The translations under genes were made by a program, and so were the position numbers. This document shows positions 27,362 to 36,236 of a DNA stretch of 64,000 nt, in pieces; position 1 is the stretch's first letter, and the number at the start of each line of letters is the position of its first letter. The notes under the pieces were generated by a model. The model worked only from the letters and a program-made list of their open reading frames with translations, was not told where the DNA came from and did no database searches. Source of the stretch: CAVOHU01 sp963843385 (GTDB lineage: Bacteria > Acidobacteriota > Vicinamibacteria > Vicinamibacterales > JAKQTR01); the NCBI GenBank assembly GCA_963843385.1, contig CAWJJY010000007.1, positions 930,001 to 994,000 on the forward strand, written 5' to 3'.

Positions 27362-28012
27362 GTGGGGCGGACTGCAGCCAGGCGGACGCTGGAGAACGCC
27401 TACCGGCGTGCGGGATTTGCGCACGTCGCGGGCGCTGACGAGGTGGGCCGCGGGTGCCTGGCCGGGCCGGTGGTCGCCGCGGCGGTCGTGCTCGATCCGG
27501 CGAAACCCATCGCCGGACTGGCGGACTCGAAGCTGCTGTCGCCCGCCCGGCGCGAACACTTGTGCGCCAGGATCCAGGAGGATGCCGTGACCTGGGCGAT
27601 TGGCCAGGTCAGCGCACACGAGATCGATCTCATCAACATCCACCATGCGTCGCTCGAGGCCATGCGCCGGGCCGTCATGGCGCTGGTGCCCCTGCCCGGC
27701 TTCGTGCTCGTCGACGCCTTCCGGATCCCGAACCTCCCGATGGCCCAACGCGGCGTAATCCACGGCGACCGGCTGTGCGCCGCCATCGCGGCCGCGTCAA
27801 TCGTGGCCAAGGTGCACCGCGATCGCGACATGGCCGCGCTCCACCAGGACGATCCGCGCTACGGCTTCGACCGCCACAAGGGGTACGCCACACCCGACCA
27901 CCTGGCCGCGGTGGCGCGGTACGGCTACTCGACGGCTCATCGACGGTCGTTTCGGCCCCCCTCGCTCTTTGATACCATCGGGGGGACAAACGACGACCAC
28001 GGAACGGGGTGA
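27362..28012 (+). CDS. rnhB: Ribonuclease HII
   Basis: 216 residues from GTG 27362. The catalytic acids are in GADEVGRGCLAGPVVAAAVV (Asp-Glu) and LVDAF; the tail carries HGDRLCAAIAAASIVAKVHR and YGFDRHKGY. It removes RNA embedded in DNA. Last gene of the rpsP cluster. The tail after YGYSTAHRRSFRP is short. Confidence 0.96.
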   Translation: MGRTAARRTLENAYRRAGFAHVAGADEVGRGCLAGPVVAAAVVLDPAKPIAGLADSKLLSPARREHLCARIQEDAVTWAIGQVSAHEIDLINIHHASLEAMRRAVMALVPLPGFVLVDAFRIPNLPMAQRGVIHGDRLCAAIAAASIVAKVHRDRDMAALHQDDPRYGFDRHKGYATPDHLAAVARYGYSTAHRRSFRPPSLFDTIGGTNDDHGTG

Positions 28013-28018
28013 GGTCGA

Positions 28019-30854
28019 GTGGCATTCGATCGCGAGGACGCGCTGCGGAAGGCCGAGAAGCTGCTCAGGCAAGGCCGCCTGGATGCGGCCATCCATGAGT
28101 ACCTGCGCGTCGTCGAACACCAGCCCGGGGACCTGAACACGGCCAATGTGCTCGGGGACCTCTACATCCGGGCGGGCCAGACCGACAAGGCCGTTGCTCA
28201 ATACAGCCGCATTGCGGAACACCTCGCGCAGCTGGGATTCGTTCCGAAAGCTGCCGCACTCTACAAGAAGATCGTCAAGATCACGCCCGAAGACGAGTCC
28301 GCTCTGTTGCGGGCCAGCGAGCTGTCCGCAACGCAGGGCTTGAGTGCCGACGCGAGGTTCTACCTCAGCGCCGCGTACCAGCTGCGCCTCCGGCGCGGCG
28401 ATCGATTCGGCGCGGCGCAGCTGGCCACGAGGCTGGCGGCGCTCGACCCGTCGGACCTCGCCGGGCGGATCAACGCGGCCAGAGCCAACGCCGAGTGGGG
28501 CGACTCGGCCGCCGCGGCCAGACAATTCAAGGAAGTGGCCCTCGAGTTGACGCAGCGCGGCCAGGCCAGCGAGGCCGCGCAGGCTCTGGCCGAGGCGGTC
28601 AGGCTTGATCCCTCGGATTCCGAGGCCCGGCGGCTGCTGGTTCGAGGCCTCCTCGACCGCGGCGACATCGACGGGGCGCGCAGGTTTGCGACGGCCCCTG
28701 AAGACCTTCGCACCATCGCGTCCGAACTGCTCGTCCAGGGCCGCGAGGACGAGGCCCTGCAGTTGCTCGCGCAGGTGCTCGCGGCGGACCCGGAGGACAT
28801 CGACGCCAGGTTGCGGCTCGCCCGGGCCCACATTTCCCGCCGGGACCTCGCGCAGGCCGCTTGCGTGCTGGAGGAGGTGGCGGCGAGAGAGAACCCGCAG
28901 GTGTTGCTGACGCTGGCGGAAATCGAGCTGCGCGCCCGGCACGTGAATGAAGCCGGCCGCGTGCTTCGCAACCTGCTGGCCAAGGACCACGAACAGTCCA
29001 CCCAGATTGTCATGCTCGGATGCGCGCTCGGTGAAACGCATCCGGATGCCGGGTTCGAGTGCATTTCGGCCGTGGTCGACATGTCGGTCGCCTCGGGCGA
29101 TCTGGAGTTCGCGCTGTCGGTCCTCGAGCGGTTCGTGGCTCGCGCGAAGACCAGCGTGCCTGCGTTGCTCAGGCTGGTCGAAATCTGCGTCGACGGCGAC
29201 TTCGAACACAATCTCTACAGGGCCCAGGTGCAACTGGCCGACGCCTACCTCGCTGCCGAGCAGTGGGCCGAGGCGCGAACCCTCTGCGAAGACCTCGTCG
29301 ACCGGCGTCCGGATGAGGCTGCGAACATCACCCGACTGATGACCGCCCTTGGTCATCTGGGGGTGCCCGATGCCGAGGGTGTCGTAGCCAGGCGGCTGCA
29401 GCGCCGGGATCTTCCCGGGCAGGACCTCTTCGGAGAGCCTCTCGACTTCGGTCCGCCGGGCGCTGCGCCCCCGCCCGGCGAATTGCAGGGGTCGGCCCCG
29501 ACAGGCAGCGAGCTGCTGGAGCAAGCCCCTGCATCCGTCGAGCAACTCGAGCCGTATCCGAGCGCCGCCGGTCACTTCGAGCAATCAACTCCGACACCTG
29601 GCGAGAGGCAGAATCAGGTTCAGATATCGGACGGGCCGCAGCAGGCCAATCCTGCAATCCGCCAGGAGCACGGGCCGTCCTACGCCCGCATGACGTCGCT
29701 GGAGCCGGCCCTCGCACGCGTTTCCCCGCCGGAGCCGACCCCTGTACTCGTTGCGCCGCCGGAGCCAGTCCTCGAACGCCTTGCGTCGCCGGAGCCAGTC
29801 CTCGCAGGCGTTGCGCCGCCGGAGCCGGACCCCGCATACGTTGCGCCGCCGGAGCCCGCCCTTGCACGTGTTTCCCCGCCGGAGCTAGCCCTCGAACGCG
29901 TTGCGCCGCCGGAGCCGGACCCCGCATACGTTGCGCCGCCGGAGCCGGACCCCCGCATACGTTGCGCCGCCGGAGCCGGACCTCGCATACGCTGCGCCGC
30001 CGGAGCCCGCCCTCGCATTCGGTGCGCCATCGGTTCCGTCCCTGGCTGCTTTGGAACTCGAGCCGACTGTCGATGCGCCGACATCGGCCGTACAGAACAC
30101 AAACCAACAGACGGGGCCCCCGAGCGTGATACCGCTGGCCGTGGAGCCCGAACCCTGGGCCGGGGACGAGACCCCTCCGGACGCTTCCCGCGGATCTGAA
30201 CCCGATCGCGAAGGGGTCCCGGCGGAAGCGGAACGGATCGAGCCCATCCCGGCGCCCGAGATGATCGAGGTCGATTTGAGCGAGGCGCTGGCGGCCCTGT
30301 TCTCCGAAACCGTTGCGCCCGTGCTGCCGGTGGCGAGCGGTACGTCGTCGCCGGCCGAGGTGGCCGGCGCTCCACATGCCTCCGAGGGTGAGCGGCCGGT
30401 CGACCAATCTCCGGAGGCCGACCTCGAGCATCTCTTCGGCCGCTTGCGCGGCGAGGGCCAGCGTTCAAGTGATCGCGAATTCGCCGTCCGTCAGTTCGCG
30501 CAGGCCCAAGTCTCGCTCAGACTTGGGCTGGTGGAGGAGGCGCGCGAGTCACTCAAAATTGCCGTGCGATCACCAGCCGTCCGATTTGACGCCGCCTCGC
30601 TGCTCGGGCGGCTCGCGCGGGACAGCGGGGATGCGGCCGGCGCGGTCGACTGGTTCGAGCGGGCCGCGGAGGCTCCTGCGCCGTCTCCATCGGCCGGCCA
30701 GGCGTTGCTCTACGAACTGGGCGATACGCTGGAGGGGCTGGGCGAGCGGGCCCGGGCCCTGGCGGTGTTCATCGAGCTGCATTCGTCGGCACCGGAGTAT
30801 CGCGATGTCGCCCAGCGCGTCGAATGGCTCTCCGGCCCGCGTGCCCGGAGCTGA
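28019..30854 (+). CDS. Large TPR protein with a decapeptide-repeat linker; reading frame broken by one base
   Basis: The first frame runs from GTG 28019 to about 29950; the second continues to TGA 30854. Removing one C from the C5 run at 29950-29954 joins them into one protein of about 944 residues. The N-terminal ~460 residues are TPR repeats (for example AEKLLRQGRLDAAIHEYLRV and ADAYLAAEQWAEARTLCEDL). Then comes a linker of ten-residue PPEP repeats, a low-complexity acidic stretch, and a C-terminal helical region (VSLRLGLVEEARESLKIAV, LLGRLARDSGDAAGAVDWFE) that again looks TPR-like. As written, the frame stops at 30199 after a non-protein-like tail. Function unknown. Confidence 0.75.
29701..30031 (+). 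repeat. 30-base tandem repeat, about 11 units, inside the TPR gene
   Basis: Units begin at 29701, 29731, 29761, 29791, 29821, 29851, 29881, 29911, 29941, 29972 and 30002. Each starts GGAGCC and encodes a decapeptide of the form PEP-x-x-AYVAP. All are 30 bases except the ninth, which is 31 because it has CCCCC where sister units have CCCC. That extra base causes the frameshift. Confidence 0.9.
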
Positions 30855-30872
30855 GGGTCTCCGTAGACGAAC

Positions 30873-31118
30873 ATGAAATCGATGCCCGGGCTGACACGGT
30901 TGTTGCTGGTTGCCTATTTCATCGAGGCGGGAGTCTTGCTGGTCGTGGTGCCGTGGTCCACCTTCTGGGAGCGGAACTACTTCGTCCAGGCGTGGCCGAT
31001 GCTCGAAACCCTGGTTCGCAACTATTACGTTCGCGGCGCCGTATCCGGGCTCGGGGTCGTCAACCTCTGCGCGGGGCTCGTCGAACTCTCCGGACTGTTC
31101 TCCATGCGGCGGGCGTGA
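30873..31118 (+). CDS. Small two-helix membrane protein, unknown function
   Basis: 81 residues from ATG 30873, 18 bases after the TPR gene. Two hydrophobic segments (about 8-27 LTRLLLVAYFIEAGVLLVVV and 55-76) flank a short aromatic, charged region (WSTFWERNYFVQAWPML). No family recognised. Close spacing suggests co-transcription with the TPR gene. Confidence 0.6.
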   Translation: MKSMPGLTRLLLVAYFIEAGVLLVVVPWSTFWERNYFVQAWPMLETLVRNYYVRGAVSGLGVVNLCAGLVELSGLFSMRRA

Positions 31119-31185
31119 AGGTGACAGTCTCGCTCTCGCCCGCGAGCGTCAGTTCGCCCCAGCCAGCGACGAACCGGGGGTCTGC

Positions 31186-31875
31186 GTGATCCGGCCGGTG
31201 ATTTGCTGGGTCACCGACAGGCGCCGGCTGTCGACGCAAGCTGCGCCGGTCGAGTCATTCGGCGCGCTGGTCGAGCACGCGGTGGTGCTGGCCGAGGCCG
31301 GCGTGAACGTGGTGCAGATCCGCGAGCGCGACCTGGAGGGCGGTGCGCTGTCGGAGGTGGTCGAACGCTGCGTTGAAGCCTTGAAGGGCCTGCCGACGCG
31401 CGTTCTGGTCAACGATCGGTTCGACGTGGCCGTCACCGCCGGGGCTCATGGAGTCCACCTTCGAGGTGACTCGATCCCGTCCCGGGCCGCCCGTTCGATT
31501 GCCCCCCCGGGATTTCTCATCGGACGATCCGTTCACAGTGCCGGCGAAGCCGTGGCCGCAGCCGAGGGCGGCGGCCTCGACTACGTCGTGCTGGGCACCG
31601 TCTTCCCGTCCGCCTCGAAACCGACGCCGGACACGGCCATCGGGGCACAGGAACTCGAGAGAGCCGCCAAAGGGACCGGGCTTCCTGTGATAGCCATTGG
31701 AGGCATCACCGAGGAGCGGCTCCAGGTGGTGGCCCGGACGGGCGCGGCGGGCTTTGCGGCGATCGGCCTGTTTACCGGCCCCGGCGACCGTTCGGCGCTG
31801 GCGGCGCGCGCGCGGCGAATCGTCGAAGCCTCGCAGCGGTTGTTTGACACCGGGGATTGCGTTCCCCGACAATAG
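31186..31875 (+). CDS. thiE: Thiamine-phosphate synthase (ThiE/TenI fold)
   Basis: 229 residues from GTG 31186 (GGGGG upstream). It has the ThiE barrel motifs: VVQIRERDLEGGALSEVVER, VLVNDRFDVAVTAGAHGVHL, IGRSVHSAGEAVAAAEGGGL, DYVVLGTVFPSASKP and LPVIAIGGITEERL. It couples HMP-PP and the thiazole phosphate. No other thi gene and no TPP riboswitch are seen nearby. TenI-type paralogues share this fold; the intact VFPSASKP and AIGGI motifs favour ThiE. Confidence 0.85.
   Translation: MIRPVICWVTDRRRLSTQAAPVESFGALVEHAVVLAEAGVNVVQIRERDLEGGALSEVVERCVEALKGLPTRVLVNDRFDVAVTAGAHGVHLRGDSIPSRAARSIAPPGFLIGRSVHSAGEAVAAAEGGGLDYVVLGTVFPSASKPTPDTAIGAQELERAAKGTGLPVIAIGGITEERLQVVARTGAAGFAAIGLFTGPGDRSALAARARRIVEASQRLFDTGDCVPRQ
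31844..31873 (+). promoter_or_regulatory. Sigma-70 promoter for rodZ with an inverted repeat in its spacer
   Basis: TTGACA (31844-31849), 18 bases, GACAAT (31868-31873), lying in the end of thiE. The spacer holds a perfect inverted repeat, CGGGGA-TTGCGT-TCCCCG (31851-31868). This could be a repressor site or a hairpin near the end of thiE. The leader to the rodZ ATG is about 65 bases. Confidence 0.6.
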
Positions 31876-31943
31876 GGCTTCTGACGCGCGACGATCCGGC
31901 CAGGATACACCGCACGGATCAGGCCCGGGGCCCCGCAGAATCA

Positions 31944-32882
31944 ATGACTGACGAACAGCCCGTCGATTTCGGCACCCATCTCAGGCTCGCTCGGGAAAAG
32001 CGCGGCATGACGCTGCAGCAGATCGCCGCCACGACCAAGATATCGGCCCGCGTCCTGGCGTCGCTCGAGCGGAACGACATCTCGATCCTGCCGGGGGGGA
32101 TCTTCTCGCGAGCGTTCGTGCGCTCGTACGCGCGCGAGATCGGGCTGGATCCCGACGCGACCGTTGAGATGTTCGTCGAGAGCTTCCCGACCGAGTCGGC
32201 GCCGGAAGCCCCACCGACCGCAGCGCCGGAAGACTTCGTGGAGTTCGAGAGCGGCCGCAAGGTGGCGACCACATTGCTCCAGCTCCTCGGGCTGAGTGTT
32301 GTTGTGGTGGTCGCCGTGCTGATCTATTTCAATTTTCGGGGCTCTTCGAAGGCAGCGGCGCCGCCCGAGAGCCCGCGACCGGCGGCGGCTCCCGCGCGTA
32401 CCACAGATCCCTCACCTCCGCCGGTCATTCCGCCGGCGGGGGAGGGCGTGGCCCAACCATCCACGGATCCGAACGGCACGCCGCCGCTGGACTCGAGCGC
32501 GACTGTCCCCTCGAACACGGCTCCTGCCAACGCTGCTGCTGCGCCCGGCACCGCCCAGCCAGCCGGAACCGATTCGGCGGGCGCGACGCCCGCCGCCGCG
32601 ACGCCCTCTTCCACAGCGCCCCTTCGCGTGACGCTGACGACGAAGTCGCCGTGCTGGGTATCGATGACCGTGGACGGCACCCGGACCGTCGCCCGGATCG
32701 TGCAGCCAGGGGAGCGGTTGTCGTTCGAGTCGCACGGGGAGGTTGTCCTGAACGTCGGCGATGCCGCCGCCGTGTCCCTGACGATCAACGAGGCCCCGGC
32801 CAAGCCGCTCGGCGCGCCGGGCGCCGTGGTGACCACCCGGATCACCACCGACAACTACAGGTCCCTCCTCGGGCGCCAGTAG
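31944..32882 (+). CDS. RodZ-like cytoskeletal/HTH membrane protein
   Basis: 312 residues from ATG 31944. An N-terminal HTH (about 12-75, LRLAREKRGMTLQQIAATTK) is followed by a transmembrane helix (about 113-134, LLGLSVVVVVAVLIYFNF). A long Pro/Ala/Ser/Thr-rich periplasmic linker leads to a C-terminal DUF4115 domain (about 225-310, LTTKSPCWVSMTVDGTRTV). This is the RodZ plan, linking MreB to the elongation machinery. Confidence 0.8.
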   Translation: MTDEQPVDFGTHLRLAREKRGMTLQQIAATTKISARVLASLERNDISILPGGIFSRAFVRSYAREIGLDPDATVEMFVESFPTESAPEAPPTAAPEDFVEFESGRKVATTLLQLLGLSVVVVVAVLIYFNFRGSSKAAAPPESPRPAAAPARTTDPSPPPVIPPAGEGVAQPSTDPNGTPPLDSSATVPSNTAPANAAAAPGTAQPAGTDSAGATPAAATPSSTAPLRVTLTTKSPCWVSMTVDGTRTVARIVQPGERLSFESHGEVVLNVGDAAAVSLTINEAPAKPLGAPGAVVTTRITTDNYRSLLGRQ

Positions 32883-32896
32883 ATCGAGGCCCGCCC

Positions 32897-33829
32897 GTGG
32901 ACTCGCTCCAACACACCCCGTTCCTCGATCTCTTCCGCCGTGGCGACGTCGCGCCGGATGTCCGCCTGCTCGCTGCCCAGGGTGCGCTGGCGCCGAGGGC
33001 TCAGGAGCAGCTGGCGCTGCTCGTGCTGCTCACCTCGGACGCCGACCCGACGATCCGCGAGACCGCTAACCGAACCATCGATCGGATTCCTCCGGATCTC
33101 CTCTCCGCGTTCCTGGCGCGGCCGGATGTGGATGAGGGCATCAGAGGATTCTTCGAGAAGCGCGGCGTGGTCGCCGCTGAGGTGCCGGCCGGAGACTTCG
33201 ACGATCCTCTGGTCACCGCCGAGACGCTGCCGGGCGACGGGCCAGCCGAAGGCGTTGCCGCGCAGAGCATGGCCGAGGAGCCGACGGCGATCTCTTCGGA
33301 GACGACGGGCGAATCGAAGGGTGTCACGGAGGGTGCCACGGCGGGTGGCACGGAGGGTGTCACGGAGGTCGACGATCCCGATGCTGCCATGGTTGCTGCC
33401 GCGCGGGAGCGAATCCCGACCGTGCAGCGGCTGTCGTTGCTCAACATCACCGAGCGGATCAAGGTGGCGATGCGCGGAAACCGCGAGGAGCGGATGGTGC
33501 TCATCCGCGATCCGAACAAGCTGGTCGCGCTGGCGGTGCTCGCGAGCCCGAAGGTGACCGAGCAGGAGATCGAGGGCTTCGCGCGCCTGGCGGCCGTCAG
33601 CGAAGACGTGCTGCGCGTGATCGGAACCAGCCGGTCGTGGACCAAGAACTACGCGGTGCTGTCGGGCCTTGCGTTCAATCCGAAAACGCCCATCGGGATT
33701 TCCATGGGCTTCGTCAATCGCCTCACCGAGCGCGACGTCCGGATGCTGGCGACTGATCGAAACGTTCCCGAACCGATCAAGATCCTCGCGCGGAAATTCG
33801 CCCGGGCCGGTCAGGCCCGCAAGCGTTGA
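32897..33829 (+). CDS. Conserved protein of unknown function, helical
   Basis: 310 residues from GTG 32897, 14 bases after rodZ. The N-terminal third (ALAPRAQEQLALLVLLTSDA, then IRETANRTIDRIP) looks HEAT-like. A variable acidic linker carries a four-unit GVTEGATAGGTEGV repeat. The C-terminal ~130 residues are well-ordered: LLNITERIKVAMRGNREERM, IRDPNKLVALAVLASPKVTE and KNYAVLSGLAFNPKTPIGIS. No enzyme motif. The compact C-terminal domain suggests a real, conserved family. Confidence 0.65.
   Translation: MDSLQHTPFLDLFRRGDVAPDVRLLAAQGALAPRAQEQLALLVLLTSDADPTIRETANRTIDRIPPDLLSAFLARPDVDEGIRGFFEKRGVVAAEVPAGDFDDPLVTAETLPGDGPAEGVAAQSMAEEPTAISSETTGESKGVTEGATAGGTEGVTEVDDPDAAMVAAARERIPTVQRLSLLNITERIKVAMRGNREERMVLIRDPNKLVALAVLASPKVTEQEIEGFARLAAVSEDVLRVIGTSRSWTKNYAVLSGLAFNPKTPIGISMGFVNRLTERDVRMLATDRNVPEPIKILARKFARAGQARKR
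33323..33370 (+). repeat. Four 12-base tandem repeats in the linker of the unknown protein
   Basis: Units GTCACGGAGGGT, GCCACGGCGGGT, GGCACGGAGGGT and GTCACGGAGGTC lie end to end in frame and encode VTEG, ATAG, GTEG and VTEV. A length-variable linker is expected between strains. Confidence 0.85.
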
Positions 33830-33842
33830 TCCTGGACGGCTT

Positions 33843-34121
33843 TCAACTGCGGCGCTTCCCGGTGGCCGGTCCCGTCTTCCGGGATTTAGGCGTCGGCGTG
33901 GCGCGCGCGCCGGTCTCCGGTCCGCCCGGCGGCCTCGCACCCCATTCCGATCGCATCTGCGAGAGACCGTCCATGTAAACCGCAGCCCGCTCGCGGTCTT
34001 CCTCGGAGGTCAGCGATTTCAGCAACGCGATGGCTCGCGTCAGGTCGCGCTGGATCGTGGTGCGAGTCGCGGTGTGGTAGATCCGTTTGATCTCGGCAAT
34101 GGGATCCATGAGTCCTCTCAT
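33843..34121 (-). CDS. Small helical protein of unknown function
   Basis: 92 residues from ATG 34121, whose ATGA overlaps the stop of the GHMP-kinase gene. ATG 34109 with GAGAGGA upstream is an alternative (88 residues). The core, MDPIAEIKRIYHTATRTTIQ and DLTRAIALLKSLTSEEDRER, is helical; the C-terminal tail is Pro/Arg/Lys-rich. No family recognised. Coupled to the kinase, so it may act with it. Confidence 0.6.
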   Translation of the reverse strand: MRGLMDPIAEIKRIYHTATRTTIQRDLTRAIALLKSLTSEEDRERAAVYMDGLSQMRSEWGARPPGGPETGARATPTPKSRKTGPATGKRRS

Positions 34122-35107
34122 CGATACCGTAAACCCTCGGCCTCGACGCGGCAGTCGAGCAGGCGGGCGCCGCCGGCGACGAGGGCCTCGCGCACACGGG
34201 GGACCGCGTCAGGTTCACTCAGGCAGAACAGGCAACCTCCTCCGCCGGCTCCACAGACCTTCGCGGCCGCGGCGCCGGAGGCGATTGCCCGGCCGATCAG
34301 GTCATCAATCGACGGTGTGGTCACGCCAGGGGCCAGCTGCTTCCTGTTGTTCCACTCGGCTGCGAGCTGCCGCCCGACCTCCGGCCAGTCGCCGCGCTCG
34401 AGTGCCCGACGCATGGCGACGGCGGTGTCGCGGATGCGCTCGAAGCAGTCGATGACGTGCTGGTCCCCGTCGAGATGCCGCTTGGTGATTTCCCAGTTAT
34501 TCGTGCCGGACTGGCGCGGCGCGCCCGTATAGGCGACGACGATTCGCCGCTCGAGTTCCGCAGGGTCCACATCGATCGGAACGCGCCTGGTGCCGGCCAC
34601 ACCGAGTTCGACCGCCGCGATCCCGCCGTACATCGCCGGCCGATAGTCCTGCACCCCGGTTGGCACCCTGATGGCTTGCGCTTCGACGTTCCTGGCGATC
34701 TCGAGAAGATCCTCCGCCGCAATCGAGAGGCCATCCCATCGGGCCATCGCGGCGCACACGGCGACGTTGAGGGCGGAAGATCCCGCAATTCCCGCGCCGG
34801 CCGGCGACTCGGCCCGCGTCGTCAGCGTGAGGTTTTCTGCTCGGAAGTGGCGCAGCACCCTTCCCAGCAGGCCAAGGTCGCCGGTGCCGTCAAGATCGGT
34901 CCAACTCGCGACCGTAGCCCGATGACCCGTGTCGATCGACTGGATCGACACCCGGCCGTCGGTACGAGCCTCCAGGCGGGCGTGGGCCCGCAGGCTGATG
35001 GCGGCGTTGAGCGTCTGCGCGCCGTCGTGGAACAGATAGAGCGGCCAGATGTCGATGGTGCCGCCCGCCAGGTCGATGCGGGTCGGCGCGGAGGTCTCGA
35101 TGAGCAC
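34118..35107 (-). CDS. GHMP-family sugar kinase
   Basis: 329 residues from GTG 35107. GHMP motifs: N-terminal IETSAPTRIDLAGGTIDIWP, the ATP-binding SPAGAGIAGSSALNVAVCAA and the C-terminal KVCGAGGGGCLFCL. The N-terminal APTRIDLAGG-T-D pattern is nearest to heptokinase/fucokinase-type members of the superfamily. It is divergent from nagZ-ldcA-mpl, so it may phosphorylate a sugar from wall recycling; that is inference. The substrate is unknown. The start is leaderless by promoter spacing. Confidence 0.8.
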   Translation of the reverse strand: MLIETSAPTRIDLAGGTIDIWPLYLFHDGAQTLNAAISLRAHARLEARTDGRVSIQSIDTGHRATVASWTDLDGTGDLGLLGRVLRHFRAENLTLTTRAESPAGAGIAGSSALNVAVCAAMARWDGLSIAAEDLLEIARNVEAQAIRVPTGVQDYRPAMYGGIAAVELGVAGTRRVPIDVDPAELERRIVVAYTGAPRQSGTNNWEITKRHLDGDQHVIDCFERIRDTAVAMRRALERGDWPEVGRQLAAEWNNRKQLAPGVTTPSIDDLIGRAIASGAAAAKVCGAGGGGCLFCLSEPDAVPRVREALVAGGARLLDCRVEAEGLRYR

Positions 35108-35111
35108 CGGG

Positions 35112-35123
35112 CCATTATAATGG
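35112..35123. promoter_or_regulatory. Palindromic -10 shared by divergent leaderless genes (GHMP kinase and nagZ)
   Basis: CCATTATAATGG is a perfect 12-base palindrome, giving a consensus TATAAT on each strand (plus 35116-35121, minus 35119-35114). The GHMP start GTG 35107 lies six bases after its -10, and the nagZ ATG 35130 eight bases after its own. Only 22 bases separate the two start codons, so both mRNAs should lack a leader. No good -35 is seen on either side. Confidence 0.65.
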
Positions 35124-35129
35124 GTTTCG

Positions 35130-36236
35130 ATGTCGCCTTCTGGCGTGCGCCGGCAGCTCGGACAACTCGTGATGCTCGGATTCGACGGCCTCAGCCTGCC
35201 GATCGAGATTCGCTCGCTCGCGCGCGACTTCGACATCGGCGGGATCATCCTCTTCTCGAGAAACGTCGACAGCCCGGAGCAGGTGGCCGAGCTGTCCCGT
35301 GACGCCGCGGGCCTCTGGTCGGACCCGCCCGCCTGGGTCGCTGTCGACCAGGAGGGAGGGCGCGTCGCCAGACTGAGGCGACCCTTCACGGAGTGGCCGC
35401 CGATGGCGACGCTCGGCGCGAGCGGCGACAGGTCGCTCGCGCGGCGATTTGGCGAGGCGCTCGCGCGCGAGCTTCGCTCGGTCGGCGTGACACTCGACTT
35501 TGCGCCAGTGCTCGACGTGCTGACCAACCCGGCCAACCCCGTGATCGGCGATCGAGCGCTCGCCGGGAAACCTGAGGACGTCGCGCGACTCGGGACCGCG
35601 ATCATCGAAGCGCTGCAGGCCGGAGGGGTCGCCGCCTGCGGAAAGCACTTCCCGGGTCATGGCGACACCAGCGTCGATTCCCATCATGCGCTGCCGCGTG
35701 TCGATCATGGACCGGACCGTCTCGAGGCGATCGAACTGGTTCCCTTCAAGGCGGCCATCGAGGCCGGCGTCGCGGCGATCATGACCGGGCACCTCCTGGT
35801 CTCCTCCGTGGACGAGGCGCGGCCGGCCAGCATGTCGCGTGCGGTCGTGACCGGACTGCTCCGCGAACAGATCCGATTCGACCGCCTCGTGTTCACCGAC
35901 GACATCAGCATGCGCGCGTGCGCCGACGCGTACACGCCCGAAGAAGCCACCATCTCGGCGGTCAACGCCGGCACCGACGGTGTACTGTTGTGCCAGCCTG
36001 ACCATGCCAGCCAGGCCGCCGCGCTCGAGGCCCTGGTGCACGCCGTCGAGCGCGGCGACGTGGCGTTCACGACCATCGAGCACGCCATCGCGCGGCAGCG
36101 TCGCGCCAAGGAACGGTTCCTCGGGACACCGCACGCACCGGCCCCGTCAGCGGCCAACTGGCGTGGCACGATCGGGTGCGAGGTTCACCAGTTGGTCGCT
36201 CGAGAAATGGAGAAGTACTCATCGTGTCACTCCTGA
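35130..36236 (+). CDS. nagZ: Beta-N-acetylhexosaminidase NagZ (GH3)
   Basis: 368 residues. GH3 motifs: GGIILFSRNVDSPEQV near the N-terminus, VDQEGGRVARL, the loop KHFPGHGDTSVDSHHALP that supplies the His/Asp dyad, and the nucleophile region FTDDISM. NagZ cleaves GlcNAc from 1,6-anhydro-MurNAc peptides in the cytosol. No signal peptide, which fits. First of nagZ-ldcA-mpl. The C-terminal ~25 residues overlap the ldcA start region. Confidence 0.93.
   Translation: MSPSGVRRQLGQLVMLGFDGLSLPIEIRSLARDFDIGGIILFSRNVDSPEQVAELSRDAAGLWSDPPAWVAVDQEGGRVARLRRPFTEWPPMATLGASGDRSLARRFGEALARELRSVGVTLDFAPVLDVLTNPANPVIGDRALAGKPEDVARLGTAIIEALQAGGVAACGKHFPGHGDTSVDSHHALPRVDHGPDRLEAIELVPFKAAIEAGVAAIMTGHLLVSSVDEARPASMSRAVVTGLLREQIRFDRLVFTDDISMRACADAYTPEEATISAVNAGTDGVLLCQPDHASQAAALEALVHAVERGDVAFTTIEHAIARQRRAKERFLGTPHAPAPSAANWRGTIGCEVHQLVAREMEKYSSCHS

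Noticed and set aside
29701..30031. CRISPR array
   Set aside because: The 30-base units are contiguous and in frame, without unique spacers.
31100..31186. TPP riboswitch before thiE
   Set aside because: No CTGAGA or ACCTGA core elements.
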